In this document: positions 45,787 through 58,274 of the stretch, one piece after another | Numbering within the stretch: position 1 is the first letter of the stretch | How the letters are laid out: every line of letters begins with the position of its first letter | Assembly: GCF_030247195.1 (NCBI RefSeq) | Contig: NC_080671.1 | Span: forward strand, 62,347,589-62,411,588 | Reading direction: 5' to 3' | From: Topomyia yanbarensis | Taxonomy: Eukaryota > Arthropoda > Insecta > Diptera > Culicidae | Length of the DNA stretch: 64,000 nt | The notes under the pieces: model-generated | What the model was told of the DNA's origin: nothing | The model's database searches: none | The model's input: the letters and a program-made list of their open reading frames with translations, nothing else | Made by a program: the position numbers and the translations under genes

Positions 45787-47216
45787 TGGAGCTTCCATTT
45801 CCCGACGGTTTTCAGCTTCCCGGGATTCGGGAAATAAATAATATATTTCACGGGAAATCCCGGGAATACAGAAGAAAAATAAAAAGGTGAGTGATTTTCT
45901 TGAAAACAAAAGAATATATCGAAAAGTTTTCAAACCTGTTTGATTGCATGTATATCTGTCCTAAAGAAAATAGCGATTGGTGGCCTACACATCATTCAAT
46001 CATTCAATAACTCGTCAATAAGTTTACGCAACATCAACTTCTTTTGATGATTTTTCTTGGCTATATGTATAACCTAAATTTTGGTAATTACGATTACAAT
46101 TGGGACTAAACGCAGCTGCTGGAGATACTGTCCAAAATTGGAATTCGTTGTTTTGATACGATGGAATGTAATCAATTTAATGCAAAGTACCTTCTTTAGT
46201 AATTTGGAAGGAAAAATCGAGCTGCTTCAGGGTAGTGTGCAGCTATTTCCGATCAAATGAGAAAATGTGATATATGAAATCCATTGCCGTCACAGTAAGA
46301 TCAGCATCATTTCGAATTAAGTGTGAATCAAAATCAAGCAGATAACTTGACAAACATGTCAAATAGTCCTAAGTGCAAATGAGAGCCTCTCTTTGTTTAC
46401 TTTTTCATTCGATTATTACGGCGTCATCTTGCAACTTTCCAATATTGTTTCAGGATATATCGGAACACTCTGATTTTGACTAGCTTATTCTGCTAAGAGT
46501 TGAGTAACAAACGTATAAACTGCCGAGTTATAAGCGAAAGAGAAACTAAACAAAGAGAAACTGTCATTTGCACTTAGGACCATTTGACATGTTTGGCTAG
46601 ATAATGGACGAACTGTACAGCGATGGACGAAGCCCACCATCGATTTCTTGTTACGAGGAGTATCTGGATTGTTTGATCTTATCCCTTCAAAAATCCTTTC
46701 TGCATCTTTGAAAGCGACATTCAAAGAGTTTGGATGCGCATGATGTTGGACAGATACATTGTTATGTATTTCTTTTCATACATTCAAAAATTTACAGATA
46801 TTACACCTACGGTGTAACAAATTAGACGAAATATGCATTCGATGAACCGACCAAATATTTCTGCAGACGTTCTAGAAAAATTCCTTATTTTAAATAGCGT
46901 TTGCGTTAAGCATGATATCACTAAAAACCATCCCAAGTTTGGTAACATACACTCATCGATTTTTTAAGAAAGTACCGCGCGCAACTAACGCTACAATCTG
47001 CATCCACTACTCACTCCAAATTTTTTCGGTAAAAATATTTCCTACAGAATTCCTTTCGCAGTACCTTAGACTTTTGGAATAAATTAAAAATGTTTTTTTC
47101 CCGGGATTCCCGAATCCCGGGAATGACAAAAACACAATATCCCGGGAATAGGGAATCCCGGGAAATCTAAAAATCCCTGGATTCCCGGGAAATAATTTCC
47201 CGGGATGGAAGCTCTA
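45787..47216. mobile_element. 1.43-kb hAT-like element, CCCGGGA-rich ends
   Basis: Ends TGGAGCTTCCATTTCCCG and, inward from the right, TAGAGCTTCCATCCCGGG. A perfect 8-bp direct repeat CTGGCAAT flanks it (45779-45786 and 47217-47224). Subterminal zones are crowded with CCCGGGA/TCCCGGG words (45820-45875 and 47098-47205). The centre lacks a transposase and contains an inserted MITE. Confidence 0.92.
46341..46604 (+). mobile_element. MITE family 1, copy 2, nested in the hAT-like element
   Basis: Inverted ends share AAACATGTCAAATRGTCCTA and AAGTGCAAATGA; the rest matches the 831-1070 copy in inverted orientation. It lies wholly inside 45787-47216 and therefore inserted after that element. Confidence 0.85.
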
Positions 47217-47224
47217 CTGGCAAT

Positions 47225-48391
47225 CTCTAATAACAGACATCTGCAAAACTACCGTTGATTTCTGATTTCTCCATTTTATCGATTGTTATATGAAAAATGG
47301 CGGATAGCTTGGTAAACAATATCAGTTTCTCGAGAAAATTGGGTTCAAACACCATACAACCCAAACAACCAGAAATCGCATAAAGTTGCATGAATTACAT
47401 CGTACAAAGAACTGTTTAAAATCATTATCGTGGTTCATGTATATATTTTTTTCGTATATAATGATATTACATGAACTTATTGCGATTAATATCACAGAAT
47501 CGCATAACCACAGAAAATTGTGTTTGTGTTTGCACGACGTTATTGCGTTCCTCCGTTGTGTCTCTGAAATCGTGGAATTTTCGGTGTTACGGACTTTTTA
47601 AAGTGTTTGAATCAAAGCATCCTTTAGTTTGTGATCCTGTTCACATGTTCCACATGAAAAATTGTTGGATTATAAGCTGTAATCAGTGTTTTAAGTAAAA
47701 TCGGAAAATTAGTAGTATTTTTTCTTGGTTTTGGTATTCTTTTCTATATAAAAATCCAATTAACAAATTTTCTATTGCGATTAGAGCTATGTTCACCTGT
47801 TAAAACATGTTAAGATATGTGTAAGGAACAACTTTTGATGATAAGTGGGCATGTAGGGCCTATCAAATCAGAGTGTAAGTGATCTTCCCATGGAAACATA
47901 GCATAAACACGATTTTTGATTGGAGACACCTCTAAATCATGTCCAAATTAAGCCATTTTTGGCGAAAGTTCTTAAATTCACACCTAGATCAAAAATTTGA
48001 GCTGACCCATGTATATTTCAAAACTTTTTCAAAATGTGGTGAGGTCTAATGATTATTTACAAGGCAAACATATGCAGCCGACTGGACGAATCTTGCTGCT
48101 GACATTCGGTACTAGTCCATGGAGTTCCACATCACTCAAACTGCAGTGAAATCTATTGTAGGGATCCTCAATTCCTACTAGAATTGGAATCTGCCGTCTA
48201 ATGTTTTATGAGGACCCCTAGAAACATACGAATAGTAGAAATGTCGGGAAATGGACAATATTGGTACAAGGGATTTGAAAACTACTTAAATAAAGCATTG
48301 GAACAACTTGACCGACCTTTGTCAATATCGTCGACTATTAACATTGACGGTTCACAAAAGTAGTACTAAAAACTTTTGGCCAATTCTCTTC
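47225..48391. other. AT-rich non-coding stretch
   Basis: Short frames only (for example 47386-47601). No domain or promoter support. Confidence 0.5.
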
Positions 48392-48690
48392 GGGATGATC
48401 CATAAATGACGTAGCATTTGTTGAGTGATTTTTAACACCCCCCTCCCCCATCGTAGCATTTCGTCACAAAACTCTATATATCCCCCCTGATAATTACGTA
48501 GCTTGACGGTAACTCTCACCCCCCTCGTTGTCCCCGTAAAAAATTTAAAAAAATCAAAAAACGATGTTAGTTAGATGAAACTGGTAAGATTGTCGTGACA
48601 TCAGGTCAACCCCTATTCCCCTTTAAAAAAGCTACGTAGCATGACATGACCCCCTACCCCCCCTGTCGTCACACATCATCACAAAATACA
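48392..48690. mobile_element. Decayed MITE with CCATAAATGACGTAGCAT end
   Basis: Starts GGGATGATCCATAAATGACG and has C-run blocks (CCCCCCTCCCCC, CCCCCCTG). Further CTACGTAGC-type words appear near 48640. The same end in reverse occurs at 62168-62198 (GTCATTTATGAATGGCCCC). The far end is unclear. Confidence 0.55.
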
Positions 48691-48701
48691 AAACTTCCTT
48701 A

Positions 48702-49208
48702 AAAACCAAAATTTCTCACTAGGGTGAAAATTTGTTGGTATAAACCAGTCTTTGTACAGGAGGGCACAAATCCTTATTTCATAGGTTTATACCAACAAAT
48801 TTTCACCCTAGTGAGAAATTTTGGTTTTTACCAAATTTTCCTCCTTAGGGTGAAATATAGCATAGTGCTTTCGCATAGGCCTGCTAAGCCAAGACAAGTT
48901 TCGGCTTCACTTGTGTCTCATCGGCATAAACAGAACTTCTGCTCTAACGGGACATCACGTTTGATCAGTCGTTTGATTGAAACACATAGTGTGTTTTAGT
49001 TTTAAGGGATTTGCGCCAAGCCGGCGCTAATCTATTCCGACAATACGTTAGTGTCGGTTTCTGATGAGGCGAAGCCGAAACGCAACATAGTATGAAATAA
49101 GGATTTGTGCCCTCCTGTACAAAGACTGGTTTATACCAACAAATTTTCACCCTAGTGAGAAATTTTGGTTTTTACCAAATTTTCCTCCTTAGGGTGAAAT
49201 ATAGCATA
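48702..49208. mobile_element. Inverted-repeat element with an extra internal palindrome
   Basis: 48702-48786 is the reverse complement of about 49086-49166 (core GTACAGGAGGGCACAAATCC). In addition, 48785-48862 is a direct copy of about 49127-49208 (CCTCCTTAGGGTGAAATATA). Segments 48702-48740 and 48785-48826 form a second, smaller palindrome. The interior includes GTCTCATCGGCATAA and GTCGGTTTCTGATGAGGC, shared with fragments near 420 and 40590. Confidence 0.75.
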
Positions 49209-49672
49209 GAAACAATTGATGAAAACTAAGATTTGTTTTCACTGGGTAAGTATTTCAACGCGTGTTTTGACGTTGAATTTCTGTATTGCTAATCCAGACA
49301 ATATTTTATACAGAATTATTTTTTTCAGAGTAATTGATGATGGACGTAAACATGTCAAATCATTACATTATGCGATGATACTACAATTGTTTCACTGACA
49401 TTAAGTCTTCTTTCTACTATGTATGTATGTGTTTTTGTTGGAAAACATTTTGTTTTGTTGAAGTTGTGATTGGTAATGTATTTTCGAGCATATTAAGTAA
49501 ATTTTTCTAATTTTGAAGATTTTGGTGTCATTTAAGGTGATTTTTAATCTATTCCATGAATGATTATATTTTTCGATAGTGCGTGAATAGTTTTTTTTTA
49601 TAAAATATGCGGTTGGGGTGCAGAGCCGGCGCCCTTGGCATAGTCTCAGTTTTGCACCCCTTTGGAGTTGAC
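49209..49672. other. AT-rich stretch, partial hAT-like end
   Basis: CAGAGCCGGCGCCCTTGGCA at 49620-49639 looks like an element terminus (compare GGCGCCCTTGGCGGGTG near 51887), but no partner end was found. No gene. Confidence 0.4.
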
Positions 49673-49680
49673 TTTGTCAT

Positions 49681-49961
49681 CAGGGCCGGCGGAAAGCGTG
49701 GGTAGTATGGGTAGTAGTACCCACTCGAAAATAACCGAGTGGGTAATTACCCACTCGAAATTTTGAACCGTTTCAAAAAAATTTGATGAGCAACGCATGT
49801 ATCTCGCACTACACACATTTGAAAACATCGATGTATCACAATTCCATTTGCATAAACAAACGTGTAAGCGTGTGCATTGCGAAAAGGGAAAAAATCCTTA
49901 CTAATGGACCCCTCCCCTATGCTTTCTACCCATTCGGGCGTAAAGTGTTTCGCCGCCCCTG
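49681..49961. mobile_element. Small hAT-like MITE, second copy, perfect 8-bp duplication
   Basis: Runs CAGGGCCGGCGGAAAGCGTG to CGCCGCCCCTG. Flanked on both sides by TTTGTCAT (49673-49680 and 49962-49969). Reverse-oriented relative of the nested element at 20389-20689, sharing GGGTAGTACTACCC-like and CACATTTGAAAACATCGATG sequences. Confidence 0.94.
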
Positions 49962-49969
49962 TTTGTCAT

Positions 49970-51921
49970 TCTTTTAAGTTTGGCTTTCGAACAATGATTT
50001 CGTGTGTACATGGAAATAGCTCCGCTCTCCTGAGACGGTGGCCACAAAAGCATTTTCCAATGCTAGTAGTGTTGTCAGCGAATATACCGCGGTGAATATG
50101 AATCCCCTCGAAGAAAGACTGAAGGTGTAATGGTTTAAAGAATTTGACATAGACATGTGAATACAACATACGTTGTATAACATTCCACAGACACAAACTC
50201 GAGAGCTTCTGTTTCAGTTCGATAACACCAATTTCTTTCGTGAATTGGGAGGTTCAAAGTAATGTTACAATGCAGTCGGATGTTCCCTCATTTAGATGTA
50301 ATCACATAAAATGACTTGACAAATCAGTTTCGTTTGAAAACCGTTGGAAATGTCATCACTTGCGGATGCCATGTTTGCATTACTATATTTTGGCTTGTCT
50401 TTCAATTTATTATATCTCTCGAGATTTCTGTCTCTGGCTTCGTATTCTTTAAGTTTTCACTTTACGCCGGGTTTTCGGTCCGGGTATAAATAAACTCTCC
50501 TGAAAAGACGCAGAGCTCGACTTCCCGTTTAAAATCATTGATTGAGCTCGGTTGGACAAAAAATAATCCGCTCAATATTGTAAAAATTTTGAAAGAACTA
50601 ACGCAGGCGTATTCAACAGTGACAGATATCCCTTGAGGTCGTCCAGATAAGTTCAGAATTGTGGTATTCTGTCTAAAAAAAGCACATGCCGTTAGTTGTC
50701 TAAATGTCCGCTTACCAAGTTGAGATCGACAGTGGGGTCACCGATTCGAAATTATGCGTGGATCTATTGAAGCACGGGGTTGGCAGTTTCAAGGTCCGTT
50801 TGCTTCATTGAGTAAAGGGTTTTGAATGAAAATCGCACTGGATGGGACAAATTTGTGTCCCTTCTAACTCGTATCGGGTGATCTTTGGTGTTTCAATACG
50901 CCTCCTTCGACAAGAATCTTCTGTCTGTTAGGCTGTTGTACCGAGAATCGTGAGGATGACTCTTACTTTAAGAATGCTGAAAATATGTATGCCTATTATG
51001 AGAGATTCCATATTATCTAGGGTCCTAGGAATCTAGAGCGTCTCCATTAATGACAATCTCAGCACTCTTGCAGAAAAACTAAAGAGTAAAATTTTCTGAA
51101 GATAGCACAACAGCTACGATTTCTCAACCGAAATTTCGTCCGCGCGTTGTTTTTGGCATGCCGGGTAACACAACATTTTTTTAAAAACCTTAAGCTCGCT
51201 CAATTTTTTTTTTGTTGGAATAGGAAGCTGATAATATATGCAACATTTTACAACTTAAACGATATGAATATCGCGTGAAGTAGTTCGATTAAATCTGTAT
51301 TTGTGTAAACAATTGTTCAAAAAATTGTAGAAATTGTTTTTCGACATTTTCTACACTAAACATTTGTTAAACCACCAGAGAAGTTTGGTGCAATTCTAAA
51401 TTTAACTTTGGCTATAAACAATATTACAATAAAAAGATGTATAAATTTTCAATTAACAAAAACTTTTATAAATATTTCGAATAACGACAAAATATTTCAT
51501 GAAGATGTTCACGGATACCTGAACAATAAAATTAAAACACGTTTTGCAAAATTCACCACTTTGTGAACAATGGGGGGCCACTTCAGAAATTTTTACTCAA
51601 GTGCTACGCCCCTCACAACGACAAATCATTATGCTCTTTTAGAAGAGTATCACTCTGATGTCCCCATGGACAGATCAGTCAGGTGAAACAGCAGTTGGAA
51701 TTAGAAACTGACTCAAATTCTCCTCTAGCAAAAACTGCATTAGTTTTGCAACCCTTTGGTGTTTACGTCATCTTCCTTTTCAGTGTTCAGTTCACTTGGA
51801 AATGGCGCATTTTCTTGCTTTTTTCATGAAATATACTCACAAAACTTAAATACCGGTCATGATTTCAGCGCTCCTCTGATGCTGGCGCCCTTGGCGGGTG
51901 CCAACCTGGCCAACCGCCCGC
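49970..51921. other. Non-coding sequence, nothing firm
   Basis: A TATAAATA at 50485-50492 is not followed by a convincing frame. Short frames at 49966-50196 have no support. The end (51880-51921) has GC-rich GGCGCCCTTGGCGG, probably an element fragment. Confidence 0.45.
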
Positions 51922-52452
51922 TACGGATCTGGGGGTAAGTTGGCGGTGATGCAAGTTGGCGGTACTATTTACAGTGCAAAAATGATCATCTAATTATTTT
52001 ATTCCTGGAATTCACTTCAAAGTAAGAAAATCTTTTTCTCGTGTATCTCATCAGTGCAGGGCATATTTATTTCGATCTGTCGCCTGAAAATTTTTGAAAA
52101 TTTTCTTTAGAATATGGAGTACGGTCCGAAGTCAAAATGGCGGGGTTTTAGTACTGAAATATAATGGTCAATGTCGGTTAATAAGCAGTTTTATTGGAAA
52201 GATATACAGCATTACAGCATTCCATTAGGTCTCCTGAAGTAATTGAATCTCAATTTGATTGAAAATTTTCTGGCATGCCCGTACATACCGCCAATTTACC
52301 CCGGGGCCAGGGTAAACAAAGGCAATGTATCTAACACTGTGATAAAATTCAGCCATATTGCCAACAGTCTGCTCGTTTATGCAAGATCTACCTAAATCAA
52401 AGCGGGAAAGATGAAAACTGAAAACACCCCCAACTAGCCCCGATATCCCCTA
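51922..52452 (+). mobile_element. TA-flanked element, GTAAGTTGGCGG family, copy 2
   Basis: Left end CTGGGGGTAAGTTGGCGGTG, right end CAACTAGCCCCGATATCCCC then TA. Shares CTATTTACAGTGCAAAAATG and AATATGGAGTACGG with 11968-12190 (inverted). Its second half (52105-52375) continues in 58896-59215. No transposase. Confidence 0.72.
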
Positions 52453-54997
52453 CCCTACGCCTTTTGATTCTCAGTCGTAAATCAAAGCGCCATTTTTTGT
52501 AATCCTTCAGATAGAGTATTCGTAAGGAGAGCAATGATGCAACTTGGCACCGAAATGGCACTTCTAGGGTTTGGAAAAATTGATATCCGTGCGGTTGTAA
52601 ACTGTTCGGATAACATATTTAAAAATTCATCACAGAAACAACTTGCGGTGACAGCGGTGCACCTGTTAGATAAGACAATGTTTATTTAACAGAAACGCAT
52701 AACGTCGGTAATTTTTTCGGCCAACCAGCTGTTAAACTATTTATTTAACATTATACGACAATATTCATTTGTTTGTTCCAGTATCAACCAATCTCATTAC
52801 TCTCGGACGAAACGAGTGCACCGAGTGGCGGAAAGTAGCGACGCGGTGGAAAGCAGTGAATAAATCGCCCAATCATCACTAACGCCGCGCGGAGTAGTTA
52901 CCAGCCCGTTCAATTAATACGCTGTGCTTCCTTTTAAACTCTCTTCATTTACTTAATTCACTGCCGATAAATCCAATCCAATTACCTCGTCCAAATCCCG
53001 GATGTGCACTTCACTTCATCGACCGGCGCAGCGCCACTGGCTGTCACCGGCCCTATATCTTTCGTCAATTAAAATTCAATTTAATCCTGTTTGCCCATAT
53101 ATATTGGATTTGCTCTGCATCGATAGTTAATTGAATTACAGTGCGTGATTTTCGATCGAAATCGATAACGCGCACACACATACAGACCACGCAGAAAATG
53201 ATGGGTCATGCCAAATCTTCCTGGTGGGACTATCGGTCAAAGTGTTGCTTGTTTCCAACACCTCTCGTTTTTTTTTCGTTATCATGAGCTCCCAAGAGTA
53301 CCCCCCAGCCGATCGCTCACTTATCTGGATTATAGGACTATCTAGGTAGACTCTGGGAAAAAAAAAGATTAATTTTAGCTGAAACAGAGCAAAAAACATT
53401 TCCGGCCAGGATTTCACGGTTCCTGTGCTTGCTGCGATATTTTATTTAGATGCATTCGGTGAAAAATATTGCTTCATTAAATCTTGTTTATTCGGTTTGC
53501 TATGTGAACTTTTTTTTTCGGAACATCGTCATGTCGCCGCCTCTCACGGCTGCAAAAAATAAACTGTTATTTTATTAGTATTTATGTTTGAAAACTCCCC
53601 CCGTTCCGTCCGATTCGTTGTCGGTTTCCAGTCGGTGGATATTTATTGTGTCCCTTTCAAAAATTTAATATTTTCAGATTGGTAAACCTATTAGAGTTTT
53701 GCATTTTCCATGCCGGCAGATCAAAACTAAATTAATCATTCTTGTACCACCTTTCCGTTTATTTGCTTCAATTATTTTCAAATATTTCATAGAGCGACTA
53801 TATATATTTAATCTAATCCATACATGCATGCGTTCGAGTTCGAGTACAGTTACTTTTTTCTATCATCTTCTGTAAATGATGACAAGGTATAACAAGGTAT
53901 ATAAAATTTAAAACAATCCATTTAAGCAAGACTCTGAAGGATAAATATAAGTGCCGGATTACGTTGCGTGTGCCCTTGGTGACCTTCGCTAACGCCACCA
54001 TAGACCCTGTCGGGCGCAAAAACACCACATTTTACTACTAGTTGTTCGGTCTACTGGACAACTATTCGTGTTAACTCTGCTGTCTGTGGCCTAGGGAGCC
54101 TCGAGTTGTGAAAATTCCAAACCAAGTGATGAATTGGTCTGCTGCACGGTTTGCACATTGGCGTTATACTGGTGGCCGCTTTCCGTTTCGATCCCTTTCG
54201 GTATCGCTCTACAGTGAAATGCATTTCTTTAGTTAGTTGAGTTTACATATAGTAGCTAATTTTGCGCAGTGGTCGCATTTCGAGACAGGACGGCATATTT
54301 GTGCACACTGATGAAATTTATTGGTTGCTTTACGCCTTGTTTAATTTTTCGCCTCAAATATCAATAATAATCGACACGTATATATGTACTAGCAATCACC
54401 GGAACGATGACGTTTAATTATTCGTTTGATGTATTGGGCGATTTGAAAGTTTTTAGCGGTACAAGGGGTTTAATTGCAAATGATGATATGCATTAATTTG
54501 TACTACGCTAATTAGAATTCGGTGCATCGCCATAAAACTGTGTTCAAACAAATGCTTCTGTACGTTGGGTGAATTATCATTTAATTTAGCTAAGGTCAGG
54601 AAAACTTTGCTCGTAATTCATTTGAGATGTTAATTTTTTTCTTACCAAGGTAGGAGGTACGTATGCATTAATGTACGGGCGTGCTTTGCTTACCATACAT
54701 TATGGGCTTCTGTGCGAAGAAAATTGTTTCCATACTTTTCAACTCTATAAATTATTTTCGCCCGGCTGAGCTGCACGTATGGGTGTTTGCAGTGAAATGC
54801 GCTTTCTTAACGTGGGTTGTGGAATGTTTGAAATATGGCTTTTATTTTGAGTGCGGTTCAGGGGGTTGACGAAAGTTTTCCTTTTTTGTATGCTGACCAG
54901 TTTTTTTGTGAGAGCTCTTTTAAAATACTTATTTCTATTGCGATTTGTTCTCACGTTTAAACAAGGCTAGTTAAATTATCAAATTTTTAACAAATTC
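52453..54997. other. Long single-copy-looking non-coding region
   Basis: 2.5 kb with few repeat signatures. The 52790-53160 part is moderately GC-rich and could hold regulatory elements. AGTGCGTGATTTTCGATCG at 53140 is shared, with one change, with 43770. No convincing frame or promoter. Confidence 0.45.
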
Positions 54998-55907
54998 TTT
55001 TTAAATCACGAGAAATATGTATCTTTATAGGTGTTATCAGCTGTTGAAACTAAATTTGATATTCTTTTTCTGATTTGACGTAAACTGTACACTTCTTTGG
55101 TTATGATTTTAACGCCGATTTAGATAGTTCTACACATCAATGAATAATGGAATTTATTTTTATTATTACTCGTTCTTCGTCAGATACCGCACAAAATATA
55201 AGAGGAAGTGGTCGGTTGCCGGCACTGACCGTAACTTTTGACAGAATGTAGATATAATCATTCTGACAAATTTAATTTGTGTGTTATATTCGCACGTTAT
55301 TTTTGAGCCGATGTATCCACAGATATAAGAGATAGAAATAAACTTGCATTATCAAAGTTGTGTATTTTCTTATGCCGAATAAAATCACATCACAATTTGA
55401 AATTCAAAAAAAAATCACCCTGAAAAGTTATTTTGAAAGAATCGATTTTCAAGGGTGTATTATAGACAACTCCACAAATGTCTATAAAAATCAAAAGATA
55501 GATACATGGGCTCTTCAGCAAAGTTGTTCCTTATTATATTTGCTACAACTTTGCTGAATGCACTTTTTTATTATTTTCATAAATGACCAAACAAAAATTT
55601 GTTTCTCAGCTTTAAGGGAATTAATCACCAAACTATTACTTTAATACGATGGGGAATATTTTATAGACAAACTTTGCAGAAGACACTTTAGCTCGAAAAT
55701 CGTTTTTTCGTGGTCTAAACAATTTCGATCACGTTTTTGCCTATTTGGCAACACTGTGCGATGGCTGAAGTAAAACGGTGTTCTGTTCTACAACCAAAAT
55801 ATTTTTTGAGCAAGTCAAAAGCAATTAAATTTTTTTTTGACCATTTGCTTAGTGTTACAGAAAGAAGTAAATCGATCGAAAAAATATTCGCATTGAAACA
55901 AATTCGT
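54998..55907 (+). repeat. Tandem duplication, unit copy 1
   Basis: Begins TTTTTAAATCACGAGAAATA and includes GATTTGACGTAAACTGTACA, then CGTTCTTCGTCAGATACCGC, AAGTGGTCGGTTGCCGG (a relative of the 21256 element) and the small hairpin with AGCAAAGTTGT (55514-55558). The same order is repeated from 55908 on. Confidence 0.75.
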
Positions 55908-56027
55908 TTTTTAAATCACGTGAAATATGGTGTTATCAACTGTTGAAACTAAATTATAGGTGTTATCAACTGTTGAAACTAAATTTGATATTCTTCTTTT
56001 TTCTGATTTGACGTAAACTGTACACTT
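55908..56027 (+). repeat. Tandem duplication, unit copy 2, left part
   Basis: TTTTTTAAATCACGTGAAAT through GTAAACTGTACACTT repeats the start of copy 1. A short extra internal duplication of GGTGTTATCAACTGTTGAAA is present. The unit resumes at 58275 after the inserted element. Confidence 0.75.
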
Positions 56028-58274
56028 CACGGTGTGTTTGGTAGAACAATTTTATTCGAAAAAAATCGGCATCGCTAAAACTTCAACATAGAAGAATAGT
56101 GATAGAATGGCCTTTTTTTCTTTCTATTGAAAGTAAAATTAGAATATTCTGTCGGGGGCTTCAGAACAACTTTTTATTTTTAAGTTTTTTTGTTTGAAAA
56201 CTTAGGGTTTTCAATGAAACTGGTTCACATTTTTGCCCCTAGGTAGTATTTTAGATATTTAAATATTACCAAAAGTGAGAATCTGATGGACAATTTCATT
56301 GTGTACAACTTTGTAGAAAACTACATCGCGATCTAAAATCGCCAGATAAAGCTATTAAATTTTTATCAAAGTTTCTAGCTTCGCATGGGGCCTATTGGTT
56401 AAGAAGCATTATTCCAAAATATTTTCATTTGTAAAAAATGGTTTGCTTTATTTTAGCAGTGTGCTCAGAAAAACCTGAATGCTAGCAAAGTCCCACCTTT
56501 AAGCGGAAAAACATAATTCCAGATTCCACCGTTTTATGGGCACCAATGATATTTTAGGAGCAAGGAGATATAGAGATGAGTAGATAAAATTTGAACGAAA
56601 TTAAGACTCATTTGAAAGATGCTGGGTAATGCCGCAAAATGAAACTGTTTTTTTTTTCTATCACAGATATATTTGTTTCTTCTTTATTATTTCTTCACTC
56701 ATTCTGGAGTATGCATGATGTAATATTGAATCAACCTTTTTGCTCGTTTGAATCTTCTGGGATATATTTTTCGCCTAAATTTTTACTTTATATTTGATCA
56801 AACTCGATTAGATATTTAGTCAAGTGATTTGATTTCGATTGAGAATCCTGATTGACAGTTTCATGAAGGATAGAAAAATAATTCGATTAGATTTATGTTC
56901 AAGTTTGTTAACTTTTGGGAATCGCTGTACATTGAACAGAAATCGCAATAGTAAATGAGAAATAAAGGTTTTGTCCATTGTACGAAGATAGCGATTTCAA
57001 TATAAAATTAGATATAGAAAGTATCACCTTTACCAGAAAGACGTGTTGCTGTTAATGTCTCCAGATTCTGAACTGAATTGGCAACTCTGTCTTCTTGATA
57101 TGTTGTCTTTGCTCTTATCCCATTTTATGAGGGAAATATTCAATATACAGGCTTGTATTACTTTGAAAATTTACTGAATGTATAGTCCAGCCTGATATTT
57201 TCTTGTTCGTTTTCTGTTGTGAGCCGTGTTCAACGAGTAACGACTCCGGAATTTCTTCTTAAAAGAAATTATGAAACTTGGTTTTGTTCTTTTTCTATGA
57301 TTATGTGAAGCGTTTTCGATTTGGAAATAAAATTTGAAGACAAGCAAAAATCTGCATCTATAAATTCTTATGAAATGAGTCTACCCCAAAAGATAACAAA
57401 CATGGATCCAAAAATCGAAGAGCTTTTTTCTCTTTCAATCATCTTTCTTTTATTTTCTTTGATAAAACAAACAGGATTTTCTTTGATAAAAATAAACAGG
57501 ATTCTCAACCCAAAATTGCAATAAAATCCGTCGTTTATTACAATGACTCGAACTTACTACTTTAGTTCATTCAAATATAGATCTTTGAATTTAAGCCAAT
57601 TGTATTTTACTAGGCAGGATAGGATCAGGAAGAAGGGTCATTCTAGTTTACATAAGCTATCCCCTAGAGCGAGAAAATATATGAAAAAGGCATGATAAAA
57701 TCCGCTACTAGATTAATCAACATCTTGGAAAGGTATAAGATTATCGAATAAATTTGGTCAAAACCTTTCCATACCTCCTTGTTCATAAAGTGTCATTTTC
57801 GTCCAAGACCCGGAGGAATCTGAAAATATATTATTTCTGCTGAGAATCAGACTTTGTATACATTGAAATTTATCTGAATTTACTGTTCATTTAAATCCAA
57901 CATTTTTTGTAAGTCCTTGTCTTAATCCATAGCACACCTGAAAATTGATAAAATTTTAATAACTTTCTCGGGCGATTTTACCTCGATTTATAGCATTCTA
58001 CGAAGTTGTAGACAACAAAATTGTTCATCAGATTCTCACTTTTAGTATTTTTTGAATGTCTATAGTACCAATTAGTAGCAAAAATGCGAATTAATTTCAT
58101 TAAAAAACTTAAGTTTTCAATCAAAAAACTTTAAAATAAAATGTTGTTCTAGACCCCCCTACAGATTATTTTAATTTTACTTTCAAATGAAAGGGAAAAG
58201 TCCATTCTTTCATATCCCGAAGTTTTACAGATGCCGATTTTTTTTTAATAAAGTTGTTCGACAAAGACACCGTG
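56028..58274. mobile_element. 2.25-kb inverted-repeat element, CACGGTGT ends
   Basis: Left CACGGTGTGTTTGGTAGAAC and right, inward, CACGGTGTCTTTGTCGAACA. The inverted similarity extends about 340 bp (56028-56380 versus 57930-58274), including ATCGGCAT and AGTGAGAATCTGATG. Comparison with the uninterrupted site in copy 1 (TACACTTCTTTGG) shows flanks ACTT and ATTT, a likely 4-bp duplication. CAC...GTG ends with a 4-bp duplication are typical of Chapaev (CMC superfamily), which is inference. No transposase was seen. Confidence 0.8.

Noticed and set aside
50485..50492. TATA box for a gene
   Set aside because: TATAAATA is present, but no frame, initiator or poly(A) signal follows at a suitable distance.
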